In this document: in pieces, positions 44,474 to 53,493 of the stretch
How positions within the stretch are numbered: position 1 is the first letter of the stretch
How the letters are laid out: every line of letters begins with the position of its first letter
DNA from: a bacterium
Lineage (GTDB): Bacteria; Desulfobacterota; Binatia; Binatales; Binataceae
DNA length: 55,687 nucleotides
Assembly: GCA_014896235.1 (NCBI GenBank)
Contig: JADBKU010000025.1
Coordinates: forward strand, 1 to 55,687
Direction of reading: 5' to 3'
Made by a program: the position numbers and the translations under genes
Notes under the pieces: model-generated
What the model was told of the DNA's origin: nothing
What the model saw: only the letters and a program-made list of their open reading frames with translations
Database searches by the model: none

Positions 44474-44875
44474 ATGAAAACGTTCGGACAATTCATCCGC
44501 AAGGCACGCAAGTCGGCCGGTTTGACCCAGAAGGAGGTGGCCGAGCGGCTTCGGCGGGGCGACGGCCGCAAGGTGTTGCCGCCGTTTCTGAACGATCTGG
44601 AATTCGACCGCCGCCGGCCGCCCGAGGACGCCGTTATCGAGCAGTTGGCCGAGATTCTGAAGGTTCCGTCTGACATTTTGTATTTTTATGCGCAGCGTGT
44701 GGCCGAAGACGTGAGAGTTGACGCGGAAGACGACCGCATCGCGGCGGCCTATCGCGCGTTTCGGAAAATTCTGAACGGCGGAGCTGATATTGCCTGTGAA
44801 CGTTCTTCCCAATCGCGGCTCGTTAGGCGCTCGCGTGACAACGGCACCGGCAGGGTGGCAATGGGCGAACCTTAG
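44474..44875 (+). CDS. XRE-family transcriptional regulator
   Basis: A 133-residue protein. The N-terminal HTH (FGQFIRKARKSAGLTQKEVAERL, then VLPPFLNDLEFDRRRPPEDAVIEQLAEIL) is typical XRE/Cro-CI, followed by a short region (EDDRIAAAYRAFRKIL) seen in many small XRE regulators. The last 30 residues are unusual and Arg/Ser-rich, and could be frame drift after a truncation. ATG 44474 has a GAGGG upstream. It probably controls the island. Confidence 0.72.
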   Translation: MKTFGQFIRKARKSAGLTQKEVAERLRRGDGRKVLPPFLNDLEFDRRRPPEDAVIEQLAEILKVPSDILYFYAQRVAEDVRVDAEDDRIAAAYRAFRKILNGGADIACERSSQSRLVRRSRDNGTGRVAMGEP

Positions 44876-44944
44876 GGGCATATCGTTTGGCAGGGAATCT
44901 CGCCGGATTGTGCGGGCCAGTAATCAATTGTATTCTCCGTGATT

Positions 44945-45205
44945 ATGGCCGCTGAGAAGACGACCACAATCCGCATGGACCCGCGCACCCTCAAGCGCGT
45001 CGATGGAATCGCGCGCGCCATGAGCCGCTCGCGAGCATGGGTTATCAACCAGGCCGTTGAGCGTTATCTCGACTACGAGGAATGGTTCGTTGGCGCCGTG
45101 AAGCGCGGCCTCAAGGAGGCGGAGGCCGGCGAGCTTGCAGAACACGAGGCGGTGGTGAGGAGATGGGAGAGCAAGCGTGGGGCTAAAGTGGACGCGCGCC
45201 GCTAG
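44945..45205 (+). CDS. Ribbon-helix-helix antitoxin (ParD/CopG-like)
   Basis: An 86-residue protein from ATG 44945 (GTG 44939 is an alternative). TTTIRMDPRTLKRVDGIARAMSRSRAWVINQAVERYL is a ribbon-helix-helix DNA-binding domain; the acidic C-terminal helix should wrap the toxin. The toxin gene overlaps its 3' end by 29 nt, the classical antitoxin-first arrangement. It should repress its own promoter with the toxin as corepressor. Confidence 0.86.
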   Translation: MAAEKTTTIRMDPRTLKRVDGIARAMSRSRAWVINQAVERYLDYEEWFVGAVKRGLKEAEAGELAEHEAVVRRWESKRGAKVDARR

Positions 45206-45461
45206 CCAGGATCTCGAATCGGTCGAGCGATATATCAGGCGTGACAACCCGGACGCGGCTGTCGAGACGGTGCTTGAGATCATTCGACGCGTCGAAATAC
45301 TCGCGCAGCATCCCGGCATGGGACGGCCGGGCCGCGTGGAAGGAACCCGCGAACTGGTTCTCGGTGGCCTCCCATATGTGGTTCCATATATCCATGAGGG
45401 GGACACCATCGTCATACTTCGAGTTCTTCACGGGGCGATGAAGTGGCCCGAGAGCTTTTGA
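45177..45461 (+). CDS. ParE/RelE-superfamily toxin
   Basis: A 94-residue toxin of the ParE type: LKWTRAASQDLESVERYIRRDNP, LAQHPGMGRPGRVEGTRELVLGGLPYVVPYIHEGDTIVILRVLHGAMKWP, with the GR-x-x-GTRELV and ILRVLHG motifs of the family. The start is GTG 45177 with GGGAGAG upstream, inside the antitoxin gene. ParE toxins inhibit gyrase; RelE members cut mRNA. The sequence pattern favours ParE. Confidence 0.88.
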   Translation: MGLKWTRAASQDLESVERYIRRDNPDAAVETVLEIIRRVEILAQHPGMGRPGRVEGTRELVLGGLPYVVPYIHEGDTIVILRVLHGAMKWPESF

Positions 45462-45831
45462 AGGCGTGGCCCGGCCCCCTCAGGTCTTGACGGTGCGGGC
45501 GCAGTTTCCCGTCGCCTGCCGCACATACGAGCCAACCGCTTGTTGATTACGAATTTTATTCCGGCTCCGAAGCGTCGGGAGTAATCGGTATCATTCCTTG
45601 ATACTTGAGATCAACAAAACCCTTGGAGGAGAGGGACTTCAGACAGTTTCATAGATCCCACCGAGCGCCATCAAGTGATCGGCAGCGGTAAACAGTAAGG
45701 GCACAATTTTGGGCATAGCAAGGCACATAATTGAGCACGGTGAATCCGGCCGGAATAAGAATCGCTGAGAAGCTCTCCGAGGCGTTTGTACCGGTTGATT
45801 TGTTTGATTTCTGTCACGATTTGTAGTCAGA
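45462..45831. other. Intergenic region without recognised gene
   Basis: 370 bp of comparatively AT-rich sequence between the toxin gene and the GNAT pseudogene. The only structures noted are the 10-bp palindrome TCCGGCCGGA at 45745-45754 and scattered A/T runs. No coding frame, RNA gene or terminator can be supported. Confidence 0.5.
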
Positions 45832-46661
45832 TTACGGCAACTCGCACCTTTTTAAATTTGGTGTAGCGGGCTCAGCCATTCGTAAATCGATCTGACATAC
45901 GGGAACATCGGTTCCGGCGATCGCCGCCCTCACGCGATTTCTCAGATCTTCGCCAACTTGCGCGACGTCGATCCGAATTAATCCTCGTCGACGGTCGTGG
46001 ACGGATTGCATCCGTATGGGCACGGATGGCAGCAGCGAGCACGAGCCGTGTCCGACCGTACGCAACAACTGGCAGCGCGCGTAAATAACTACGATCAAGT
46101 CCTCGAGAACCTCAGGCGCCAAGACCTCGCGAGCGGGAGCATGTTCAAGTGGCTGGTATACAACCACGACGGCCGGTCATGTCGAGGACCTTCCTCGATC
46201 TCGTGGTACTCAGTGCCCGACGGAACGTAGTCGAGCATGATGCCGGTCTCGCTCCCGCCACTCTCAACCGCGAACCTTTGCATGATCGGCTGCGCCGTCG
46301 TCGGATAGTGATGAAATCCGAGGAAGCGGCTCTCGCGACACAATTCGACGGATGCCGCGTGCAAGCCGCACGATGAGCTGCTGTCGACGATAGCGCGGAG
46401 CGACGATCGAATTACCAGCGTCCACGCTCCTCGCCCGCGGATCACGAATCGTCAACCCGATGTGCCCGACGATCGCGCCCAAATCGTGACCGCGACTACG
46501 GACCGCAAGGTCCCGCTCTCGAGGCGAGCGCGGATCGCCGCAGGGTCATAGAAATCCGCGACGGCATAGCCCAGACCATAGCAGCGCTGAAAGCACTGGG
46601 AGAGCGCGGGCCCGTCATCTGCAACGAGGCACCGAGTGGTGATGTCCTCGATACTCGTCAT
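45832..46661 (-). pseudogene. Frameshifted GNAT-family acetyltransferase
   Basis: Pieces of one acetyltransferase lie in succession in different minus-strand frames. From ATG 46661: GPALSQCFQRCYGLGYAVADF, then LESGTLRSVVAV; frame change near 46480, then GAIVGHIGLTIRDPRARS and VAPRYRRQQ; frame change, then ETGIMLDYVPSGTEY to about 46200; frame change, then PEVLEDLIVVIYARCQL, DVAQVGEDLRNRVRAAI to 45832. At least three frameshifts break it, so it is non-functional. Its start lies 42 nt downstream of the DUF1272 gene, with which it was probably cotranscribed. Confidence 0.7.
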
Positions 46662-46702
46662 GGCCACGCTCGCGTATTGCCTGGTCGCTTTGGCCCCGCC
46701 CT

Positions 46703-47104
46703 CTACGTGCTCGATTTCAAATCCTGAAGACGCCGCCTTGTTTCCAGTACACCGCCGCAATTGGGGCAAGTTAACTGAAGCTCGGCGGCGCAGCGGTCAC
46801 AAAAAGTGCATTGAAACGAGCAGGAGTAGCCGTCGGTGCAAACAGAAAGTGACGTATGGCACTTCTCGCACGCACCCTTCGCTGTGCTCATGAGGCCGAG
46901 CAAGTTGCCGTTTCGTTCCTCGTCCTCCGCCGCCTTGAGCAGCGCTTCGCGCGCCTTCGCGTTTTTCTCTTCGGTCGCCAGCGCCCGGTAGAGCTGTCCG
47001 CCAGCTATTTCCAGACGACCCAACAAGGCGATCTGCTCGATTCGCGACAGGCCGTCAAATAATGCGGTTATGCGCTCTTCTGGTGTCATCACAGTCGCGC
47101 CCAT
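46703..47104 (-). CDS. DUF1272 zinc-binding protein with helical N-terminal domain
   Basis: A 133-residue protein. Residues 1-70 form a charged helical domain (EERITALFDGLSRIEQIALLGRL); residues 78-125 are a DUF1272 module with eight cysteines: CEKC, CSFQCTFC, CDRC-like spacing and CPNCGG. A very strong AGGAGGTGA Shine-Dalgarno lies 6 nt before ATG 47104. A decayed paralogue with the same two parts occurs at 51286-51667. Function unknown; metal binding is expected. It ends the leftward catabolic-type cluster before the GNAT pseudogene. Confidence 0.8.
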   Translation of the reverse strand: MGATVMTPEERITALFDGLSRIEQIALLGRLEIAGGQLYRALATEEKNAKAREALLKAAEDEERNGNLLGLMSTAKGACEKCHTSLSVCTDGYSCSFQCTFCDRCAAELQLTCPNCGGVLETRRRLQDLKSST

Positions 47105-47297
47105 TCGTCACCTCCTGTCCGCGCTCGAAACGGACAACCGCCAAATTTATCTTTACACCCGCCGAGACTGAGTGCGCATCGCCGGTATCCCACTACCGCT
47201 CCTCCGGTCTGGCTTGTCGTTAATGTGCGAACTGTCGCTTGATCTGCTGCAAAATGCGTCAAAAAAGAACAAACCGCGCTGCCGGACTTTTTTTCTT

Positions 47298-48245
47298 CTA
47301 AACTCTTCTTTTGAAGCCGTCTGTGCCCTTTTTCAACGCGCCGCCTGCTTTCGTCGTGGCTCGACAGGCTACTAGGGTGTCATGTAGTTTAGCGGCGTCT
47401 CGGTCGTTCAGCCCGCGCAATGGACGCCGGGGGAGTCCCACCGACCATCCCAAAAGTTCAAGACCGGTGTGAATCACACGTATATGCGTTTTGGTGGAGA
47501 TAAATTCGCACAGTGGAAACAACATGTCCCACAAATCTCGCGCCCTCGCGTGATTTGTTTCGAAGACAGACGCTATGAAAAACTCCTTTGCTATCGAGGG
47601 TACGAAATTGGAACATACGCTCGCCCAACTATCGGCTCCCGCCGCGAGTGCCTGGAGAATCGAAGTCTCCCAACCTGCCATGATGCTTAGAGTGTCGTTT
47701 GTCAGGCGTCTAATTGCGGTTATCCGCGTCAGGTCCGAACTGCTTTCCTTGACGCAAGTGATGTTCGGCAAAGTGGCAAGCTGCGCCACAAAATCCGGTT
47801 TCATGTCGAAACCGGTAAACCAGGGGTTGTTATAAAGGCAAATTGGAATATCGATCTCCGCCGATACCTTTGCGTAATGATCGTAAACTTCGTCCTGAGT
47901 CAACGGCCAATAAGAGGCCGGCACAATCAGCACACCATCGCATCCGGTCTTGTACGCGTGCTCGGTGAGCCTGATGCAAGCTGCGGTGGTGCGCGCACCA
48001 GTTCCGGCGACAACCGCGGCTCTTCCGTTGGCATGCGACACGGCAATCTCCGTCGCCTTTTTCATCTCATCCTCCGAAAAGGAGCCGAATCCTCCGGTGC
48101 TGCCGAAAACGCAAATGCCCTCGATGCCGTGTGCGATCTGATTATCTATAAGGTCGCGCAGCATCTCATCGTTTACTGTTTCGCCATCGTCACTGGTGGG
48201 CATCGGCAGGAACGTAAACAGCCGAGACCACAGTCCGTGTTTCAT
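47298..48245 (-). CDS. Dihydrodipicolinate synthase/N-acetylneuraminate lyase-family aldolase
   Basis: A 315-residue (beta/alpha)8 Schiff-base aldolase. ATG 48245 is preceded by GGAAAGG. The Schiff-base lysine is in NITCVKESSSD, the conserved tyrosine in PICLYNNPW, and the usual GTTGE substrate loop appears as GSTGGFGSFSEDE. The variation and the lack of lysine-pathway genes suggest a catabolic 2-keto-acid lyase or dehydratase instead of DapA. The 193-bp upstream-to-DUF1272 gap at 47105-47297 has no further gene. Confidence 0.88.
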   Translation of the reverse strand: MKHGLWSRLFTFLPMPTSDDGETVNDEMLRDLIDNQIAHGIEGICVFGSTGGFGSFSEDEMKKATEIAVSHANGRAAVVAGTGARTTAACIRLTEHAYKTGCDGVLIVPASYWPLTQDEVYDHYAKVSAEIDIPICLYNNPWFTGFDMKPDFVAQLATLPNITCVKESSSDLTRITAIRRLTNDTLSIMAGWETSILQALAAGADSWASVCSNFVPSIAKEFFIASVFETNHARARDLWDMLFPLCEFISTKTHIRVIHTGLELLGWSVGLPRRPLRGLNDRDAAKLHDTLVACRATTKAGGALKKGTDGFKRRV

Positions 48246-48376
48246 ATCGACTGAACCTTTCCTTTCCTCTATATTCAGGGCACATCTTGGTTGGTCGAAT
48301 CGATCGGGTGCGGTGCGCCGCGTTGTAGGTGCTGTATCGGCAAAGCGCATGCTGATTGCGACGCGGTGCCGTTATT

Positions 48377-49027
48377 CTAGCCCTTCATGCCGAACTGCAC
48401 GGCGTCGGGATGCAGGCTAGCCTCGGCGCTGGGCCGCGCGTTGACGCGCTTGAACCACGCGCTCACCCGCGCGCATGAAGTATCGATTACCTGACCGACG
48501 CTTGCGCCGAAATCGAGCGCCGAATACAGAATGATGTCGGCAATGGTGAAGCGCTCCCCAACGATCCATTCCTTACCTTTTATCAGCTCGTTCAGCCATT
48601 TCAGATTGTCCTGGACGGTGGCTTTCATGCCCGCCACGCCTTCAGGAATTAACCTGATGCGGTCCTTGAAGAGCGTGGCTCCCTCGGCGGATCGGAAAGC
48701 GTTGTAAAGAAATTCGGTGATCTTCAATTCAATGCGCCGCTGCCATTGGCGCGTTTCGGCCCGTTCTTCGGGCGTCGTGCCAATCAGGGGCGGAGTGGGG
48801 TGGATTTCTTCAAGATACTCCCAAATCGCAACCGTCTCGCCGATGCACTGGCCGTTGTCCAATTCGAGCGCGGGTAAGGTGCCGCCTGGATTACGGCTGA
48901 TGTACGGCGACCGTCGGTTTTCCGCGTTCATGACGTCGATAGGCGTGATCGGTATCGTGATGGCTTTCTCCGCCATAAACATCCTTGTCGCGCGCGGATT
49001 CGGCCCAAATGAATCGTACAACCGCAT
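48377..49027 (-). CDS. Glutathione S-transferase family protein
   Basis: A 216-residue GST. The start ATG 49027 follows a good GGAGAGACAAACA leader. The N-terminal thioredoxin-like domain has RLYDSFGPNPRATRMFMAEK, NPGGTLPALELDNG and the GETVAIWEYLEE (glutathione-binding Glu/Ser-type) motif. The C-terminal helical domain includes FTIADIILYSALDF. It may dehalogenate, isomerise or conjugate an electrophilic intermediate of the surrounding pathway. Confidence 0.9.
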   Translation of the reverse strand: MRLYDSFGPNPRATRMFMAEKAITIPITPIDVMNAENRRSPYISRNPGGTLPALELDNGQCIGETVAIWEYLEEIHPTPPLIGTTPEERAETRQWQRRIELKITEFLYNAFRSAEGATLFKDRIRLIPEGVAGMKATVQDNLKWLNELIKGKEWIVGERFTIADIILYSALDFGASVGQVIDTSCARVSAWFKRVNARPSAEASLHPDAVQFGMKG

Positions 49028-49066
49028 TGTTTGTCTCTCCTTCCGGTGCATGGAAATGGCGGACGT

Positions 49067-51265
49067 CTAATCCGAGGCGTTGCTTCCAGCCGCGTTAATG
49101 TCCCGTCGATTCGATTGAGCATCACTGCGAAACATCAAAGTCTCGACTTCTACAAGATTGTCCGAAAAGGTCGGCGCATTGCCGAGTTCACTGAGCGCCG
49201 ATGAGTTCGCCGCGTTGACGGTGCTCCTCGATCGAGAGAATTTGCGCCAGTATCCGAGCGGTGCGACAATCACGCCCGGCCTCACTATGTCGCTCAAGTG
49301 CGCAACCGCTTCAAAAGAGCCGCGCTCGTTGAAAACTCGCACCGCAGCCCCCTCTGTAACACTTCGACGCCTGGCGTCCTCAGGATGGATCGTCACTCGT
49401 GGATTACCGACGATGCGCCGCTGCCGCGGCAGGTTCGCATAGCAGGAATTCAGCAACGCATGGGATTTCGGTGAGAGTAAGTTAAGGGAGTAATGAGTCG
49501 CCAGCGCGACGTTCGTTTGAGGAGTCTCTCGAGGCGCGACGTAGCGTGGCAAGGGATCAAGCGCAGGGCCTCGCTCAGTGCGGGTCCAACCTTGGCGAAA
49601 AAGCGGCAGAACGAAATCGCCATTCGCCGCGAGAGATGACAAGAATTCCGTTTTCCCTGACGGGGTTGGGAAATTGCCTTCCGCGTGAGGCGTCAGGGCG
49701 ACCTTAAGCCGGGCATAGCCCTTGCGTTTGAGTACGTCGAGCGTGATGCCGGCGAGTGCGGGCGAGTCCCAGTCGACCAACTCCATAAGCGTCTCCATGT
49801 CGGTGCGTTTGAAGCATGGATCCGTGAAGCCCATACTCTGCGCCAACCGCCGGAAAAGCTCGCTGTTTGGAACCGCTTCACCCAAGGGCGCAATCGCGGG
49901 CGTGTTTAACGTCAAGTAGAAGTGGCCCCACGAGAACATCAAATCCAGCTGTTCGACTTGGGTCGTCGCCGGCAGCACGATATCGGCAAAATCTGTCGTG
50001 TCTGTCAGGAATTGTTCGCTCACGACTGTGAACAGATCTTCTCTAGAAAGACCGGCAACAATCCGGTTCTGGTCCGGGGCCACAACCAGAGGGTTCGAGT
50101 TAAAAACGAACAGCGCCTTCACCGGTGGATTAAGCTCAAGTGATCCGGTCAGCGCCTTGCCGAGATGTAACTGGTTGATGCAGCGGGTGCCCGGTCGGAT
50201 GAAATCCGGCCTCATCAGCACTTCGTGTTTAATCGGAAAGGCGAAGTTGGGCATGAAAACCAAGCCGCCTCCCGGTCTGCGCCACGCACCGACCAGCGCT
50301 GGCAGGCACGAGATCGCTCGTACGCAGTCGCCGCCTCCAGCGTGACGCTCAATGCCGATTCCAATGCGGATCGTCGAGGGTTGAATGCTGGCGTATTCTC
50401 GCGCCAGCCTGACGATGTCTCCGGCGTCAATGCCGGTTATGCTTGCCACGCGCTGGGGTGGAAATAGCTCGGCGCGAGCTTTTAGCTCCGCATAACCGAG
50501 GGTGTATCTTTTGACGTATTCGTCGTCGATCAGCCCCTCATTGGCGATCACATTGATCAGGCCGAGTGCCAAAGCTCCATCGGTCGCAGGACGAATGGAA
50601 ATATGCCAGTCGGCTGCGTCAGCGGTACGAGTGCGGATGGGATCGATCACCACCACTTTCGCGCCTCGTCGTTTGGCCTCAGCGATGACAGGCCAGAGAT
50701 GAAGATTGGTGCTGATGACGTTTGACGCCCAGAGAATGATGTAGCGGGAATGAACGAGACTTTCCGGATCGGTCCCCGGCGTAGGGCCAACCGTCATGAT
50801 ATATCCGGTGGCTGCGCCGGAGCCGCAAAACGTGCGCTCGCTTATGGATGCGCCCAGGCGATTGAAAAACGCATCGCCAACGTTGAGGCCGTTGAGTAAC
50901 CCTTCAGTGCCCAGGTAACTGTATGGCAAGATAGCCTGCGCGCCATGCTTGGCGGCGATTTGCTTGAACCGTCGCGCAATTTCGTCGAGCGCCAATTCCC
51001 AGCTGATCCGTTTGAATTCGCCGCTACCTTTGACGCCGGTGCGTCGCAGCGGGTACAGCACGCGCTCGGGGCTGTAAACGCGATCAGCATAGTTGTTTAC
51101 CTTGACGCACAGGCCTCCTCGGGTGAAAGGGTGCTCCGGGTCGCCGCGCACCGCGCTGACCCGCCCGCCTTCCACGGTAACCAGCATCGCGCAAGTATCC
51201 GGGCAATCGTGCGGGCATGCACCTCGCACGACCGTCGCCGCGCCCTTCGTGTTCGAGGTCTCCAT
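49067..51265 (-). CDS. Molybdopterin-dependent oxidoreductase
   Basis: A 732-residue enzyme of the DMSO-reductase superfamily from ATG 51265. The N-terminal Fe4S4 site is CPHDCPDTCAML plus GGLCVK; then SYLGTEGLLNGLNVGDAF and ERTFCGSGAATGY. ASNVISTNLHLWPVI binds the cofactor; the C-terminal beta-barrel has HSLL-type NLLSPKSHALLNSCYANL. The likely metal-ligand region does not use Sec. No Tat signal is present, so the enzyme appears cytoplasmic. The electron partner is not in the window. It is probably cotranscribed with the GST and aldolase genes. Confidence 0.88.
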   Translation of the reverse strand: METSNTKGAATVVRGACPHDCPDTCAMLVTVEGGRVSAVRGDPEHPFTRGGLCVKVNNYADRVYSPERVLYPLRRTGVKGSGEFKRISWELALDEIARRFKQIAAKHGAQAILPYSYLGTEGLLNGLNVGDAFFNRLGASISERTFCGSGAATGYIMTVGPTPGTDPESLVHSRYIILWASNVISTNLHLWPVIAEAKRRGAKVVVIDPIRTRTADAADWHISIRPATDGALALGLINVIANEGLIDDEYVKRYTLGYAELKARAELFPPQRVASITGIDAGDIVRLAREYASIQPSTIRIGIGIERHAGGGDCVRAISCLPALVGAWRRPGGGLVFMPNFAFPIKHEVLMRPDFIRPGTRCINQLHLGKALTGSLELNPPVKALFVFNSNPLVVAPDQNRIVAGLSREDLFTVVSEQFLTDTTDFADIVLPATTQVEQLDLMFSWGHFYLTLNTPAIAPLGEAVPNSELFRRLAQSMGFTDPCFKRTDMETLMELVDWDSPALAGITLDVLKRKGYARLKVALTPHAEGNFPTPSGKTEFLSSLAANGDFVLPLFRQGWTRTERGPALDPLPRYVAPRETPQTNVALATHYSLNLLSPKSHALLNSCYANLPRQRRIVGNPRVTIHPEDARRRSVTEGAAVRVFNERGSFEAVAHLSDIVRPGVIVAPLGYWRKFSRSRSTVNAANSSALSELGNAPTFSDNLVEVETLMFRSDAQSNRRDINAAGSNASD

Positions 51266-51285
51266 TTTTTGTTTAATTCGTCTTT

Positions 51286-51667
51286 TCAGCCGGCGTGGCT
51301 GTGGCCGAGAGTTCCGCCGCAATTCGGGCACCTGTAATCTAGGTTTGCCGCACACCCGGAGAAAAAAGGTGCAATCACAGGAACATTGGAAAGCTGTTCC
51401 GTCGGGCGCAAGCGAAGTGCGACACTTCTCGCATTCGGTTTTGATTTGGGTGATCTATTGCAATAACTTCGCATTGGCTTCCTCGCGCTCAGCCGCGGCG
51501 ATCAGTTCCTCGCGCGCCCTGAAATCGGATTCGTTCTCAGCCCAAATGCGATAATGGGAGACGCATCGATCCTCGAGTCGGGCCATCAGCGCCGTTTGTT
51601 CACGTCTCTGGCTTCCTTCGAAAAGAGCTGACATAAGCTCTTCGGCATCACGTTCTTTTTGTCCCAA
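51286..51667 (-). pseudogene. Decayed DUF1272 protein, paralogue of 46703-47104
   Basis: The minus-strand frame from ATG 51667 encodes a 70-residue helical domain (EELMSALFEGSQRREQTALM) ending AKLLQ, then an in-frame TAG, then CEKCRTSLAPDGTAFQCSCDCTFF, then a frameshift in a T-run (about 51361-51366) to SGCAANLDYRCPNCGG. Together this is the same N-domain plus DUF1272 layout as the gene at 46703. The stop and the frameshift both remove the zinc module. The first 70 residues could still be made. Confidence 0.75.
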
Positions 51668-51736
51668 GATTGACTCTCCAATTTGCTAAAGCTCGCCGCG
51701 TTCGAATTCAAGCTCGCGCGAGATCGCCGTCGCGCA

Positions 51737-52150
51737 TTAGCTTTCCGGTGCCGCTTCGAGGACCATCTGCGTCTGAGTCACCAAGGCCAGCAAGCGACCT
51801 TCGGCCGAGGTCACCCGCGTTTGCCACACCATCGTGCGGCGGCCGCGATGAAGAGGCGTACATTCAGCGGTGATCGTGGCACCGACCGGAGCGGGTGCGA
51901 AAAAATTGGTCTTCGACTCGATCGTAGTAGTTGTCGCGCCATCTCGGAGATTGAGCAGGGTCGCCGCTCCGCCCAGCGTGTCAGCCAAAGCCATCAACGC
52001 GCCGCCGTGCAGGACGGCCGGTATGGTGCACATGTCCTCGCGAACCATCATCTGAGCCGCTATACGCTCGGGCATCGCCGAAACGAACTTGATGCCAAGC
52101 AGCTTGGCGAACGGCAGCGAGTGTTCTTCCAGAAATTCCAATCGGTCCAT
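51737..52150 (-). CDS. PaaI-like hotdog thioesterase, copy 1
   Basis: A 137-residue hotdog-fold thioesterase. MCTIPAVLHGGALMALADTLGGAAT is the PaaI/YbgC-like HGG-x-xxxADxxxG active-site pattern, followed by TIESKTNFFAPAPVGATITAEC. It should hydrolyse acyl- or aryl-CoA thioesters. It starts at ATG 52150, nine nt after the SnoaL gene stop. An identical copy is at 53494-53907. Confidence 0.92.
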   Translation of the reverse strand: MDRLEFLEEHSLPFAKLLGIKFVSAMPERIAAQMMVREDMCTIPAVLHGGALMALADTLGGAATLLNLRDGATTTTIESKTNFFAPAPVGATITAECTPLHRGRRTMVWQTRVTSAEGRLLALVTQTQMVLEAAPES

Positions 52151-52159
52151 TTCAGACTC

Positions 52160-53059
52160 CTATCGAGAGCGTTCGGCGCTGCTGGTCGATACGTTCCCGA
52201 ATGACACGTCTGCGAACCGCGCGAGGCTCGGATCCAGGAGCGCCCGTAGCGCAAGATCGTCGAAATAAGCGACACCTTCAGTCGCGAGCATATCGCGGAG
52301 CGTGAAACGATCGGTATTCGGCAGGACGAGGTGCTTGCCGGCGATTTCCCCCGTAACCGTCCATTCGATGAACAGGAGACCTGGTGCGACGGCCCACCGC
52401 TCCATACGAAGTTGCAAGTCTCGAATCTGCGACTTGAGCGCCGTGTAGTAGCCGGGCAATTCCTCACGGCGCAGCGGACGCTCGAAGCCCGGATTGATCA
52501 TCCGCGCATCCGGCGCATAGAACTGCTGGAATTTCGCAGGATCCGGATCCTTCCCATTCGCTGCGTAGGGCGCGACTATTCTCTCGTAGACCTCGGCAGC
52601 GTAAGCGTCGCTGTCAGCCGGCGACGCGCCATTCGGAGTTGCCCCTTCGAGCAGCGTGACGTGCGCGTTCGAACGCGTGCTGGCAAGACTCGATTCGAAG
52701 TGCATTAGCACTTCGGTGCGATCATAATAGGCGCGCGCACGCGCAACCAGCTCACCACGCAGAGTGACCACGTATGTAGCAGGCCATTCTATGGGCTTGC
52801 CATTAACCACTGCGGTGTTTCGCGCTTCGACAAAAATGGCGTCTCCATTCACGGCCCAATGGACTGGAATGAGGTGAAAGTCCGGAAGCTGCTTGAGGCC
52901 CTCGGCAATGAAATCCACATACTGGCCGGCGGGCATTGGTTCGGCCATTCCCGGATGGAAAATTGCGGCGTCAGGCGCGAACAGCGCGGCATGACCCTCC
53001 CTGGTTGGCTGCTGACCGAAAGCCCGATACTTCTCCAAAAATATCTCCCACGGTTTCAT
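52160..53059 (-). CDS. Two-domain SnoaL-like protein, copy 1
   Basis: A 299-residue protein made of two NTF2/SnoaL-like domains (about 1-140: KYRAFGQQPTREGHAALFAPDAAIFHPGM; about 155-290: YERIVAPYAANGKDPDPAKFQQFYAPDARMINPGF). Each repeats the pattern of an alpha+beta cone with a small-molecule pocket. The start is ATG 53059 after AAGGAG; the longer frame to 53191 is an artefact of the duplication junction. It may act as isomerase, hydrolase or cyclase in the pathway. Confidence 0.88.
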   Translation of the reverse strand: MKPWEIFLEKYRAFGQQPTREGHAALFAPDAAIFHPGMAEPMPAGQYVDFIAEGLKQLPDFHLIPVHWAVNGDAIFVEARNTAVVNGKPIEWPATYVVTLRGELVARARAYYDRTEVLMHFESSLASTRSNAHVTLLEGATPNGASPADSDAYAAEVYERIVAPYAANGKDPDPAKFQQFYAPDARMINPGFERPLRREELPGYYTALKSQIRDLQLRMERWAVAPGLLFIEWTVTGEIAGKHLVLPNTDRFTLRDMLATEGVAYFDDLALRALLDPSLARFADVSFGNVSTSSAERSR

Positions 53060-53069
53060 AGCTGTGTTC

Positions 53070-53132
53070 CTATTCTCCTTGTGACTGACTGGTTCGCAGC
53101 CGCGGCAAGACGTCGGCCGCCACACGTTCCAA
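53070..53132 (-). pseudogene. LLM oxidoreductase 3' fragment at the duplication junction
   Basis: 63 bp at the end of copy 1 repeat the 3' end of the LLM gene (RVAADVLPRLRTSQSQGE and stop), which is intact at 54827-54889. Here it is fused to the truncated DUF1272 sequence, giving a chimaeric junction. Confidence 0.85.
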
Positions 53133-53424
53133 CACAGGAACATTGGAAAGCTGTTCCGTCGGGCGCAAGCGAAGTGCGACACTTCTCGCATTCGGTTTTG
53201 ATTTGGGTGATCTATTGCAATAACTTCGCATTGGCTTCCTCGCGCTCAGCCGCGGCGATCAGTTCCTCGCGCGCCCTGAAATCGGATTCGTTCTCAGCCC
53301 AAATGCGATAATGGGAGACGCATCGATCCTCGAGTCGGGCCATCAGCGCCGTTTGTTCACGTCTCTGGCTTCCTTCGAAAAGAGCTGACATAAGCTCTTC
53401 GGCATCACGTTCTTTTTGTCCCAA
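53133..53424 (-). pseudogene. DUF1272 protein fragment, duplicated copy
   Basis: Repeats the 70-residue helical domain from ATG 53424 to the same TAG (ending at 53212). The zinc module is then cut at the junction after FQCSC and joins the LLM fragment. Unlike copy 1 it lacks the CPNCGG end altogether. Confidence 0.75.
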
Positions 53425-53493
53425 GATTGACTCTCCAATTTGCTAAAGCTCGCCGCGTTCGAATTCAAGCTCGCGCGAGATCGCCGTCGCGCA

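Larger units (their letters stand above)
51376..53132. repeat. Tandem direct duplication, copy 1 (1757 bp)
   Basis: The segment 51376-53132 recurs directly as 53133-54889 with a constant offset of 1757 bp and no difference seen. The preceding base differs (T at 51375, A at 53132), as does the following sequence, so the junctions are exact with no evident microhomology. The unit holds part of the DUF1272 pseudogene, the PaaI gene, the SnoaL gene and 63 bp of LLM gene 3' end. A recent duplication or an assembly artefact are both possible. Confidence 0.95.

Noticed and set aside
51436..51460. TAG in the DUF1272 copy as a recoded codon (pyrrolysine or readthrough)
   Set aside because: A frameshift further downstream also breaks the gene, so decay is simpler; its paralogue has an ordinary codon in the same region.
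52160..53191. Extended SnoaL protein starting at 53191
   Set aside because: The extra 44 residues come from the duplication junction; a Shine-Dalgarno and the second copy both support ATG 53059.
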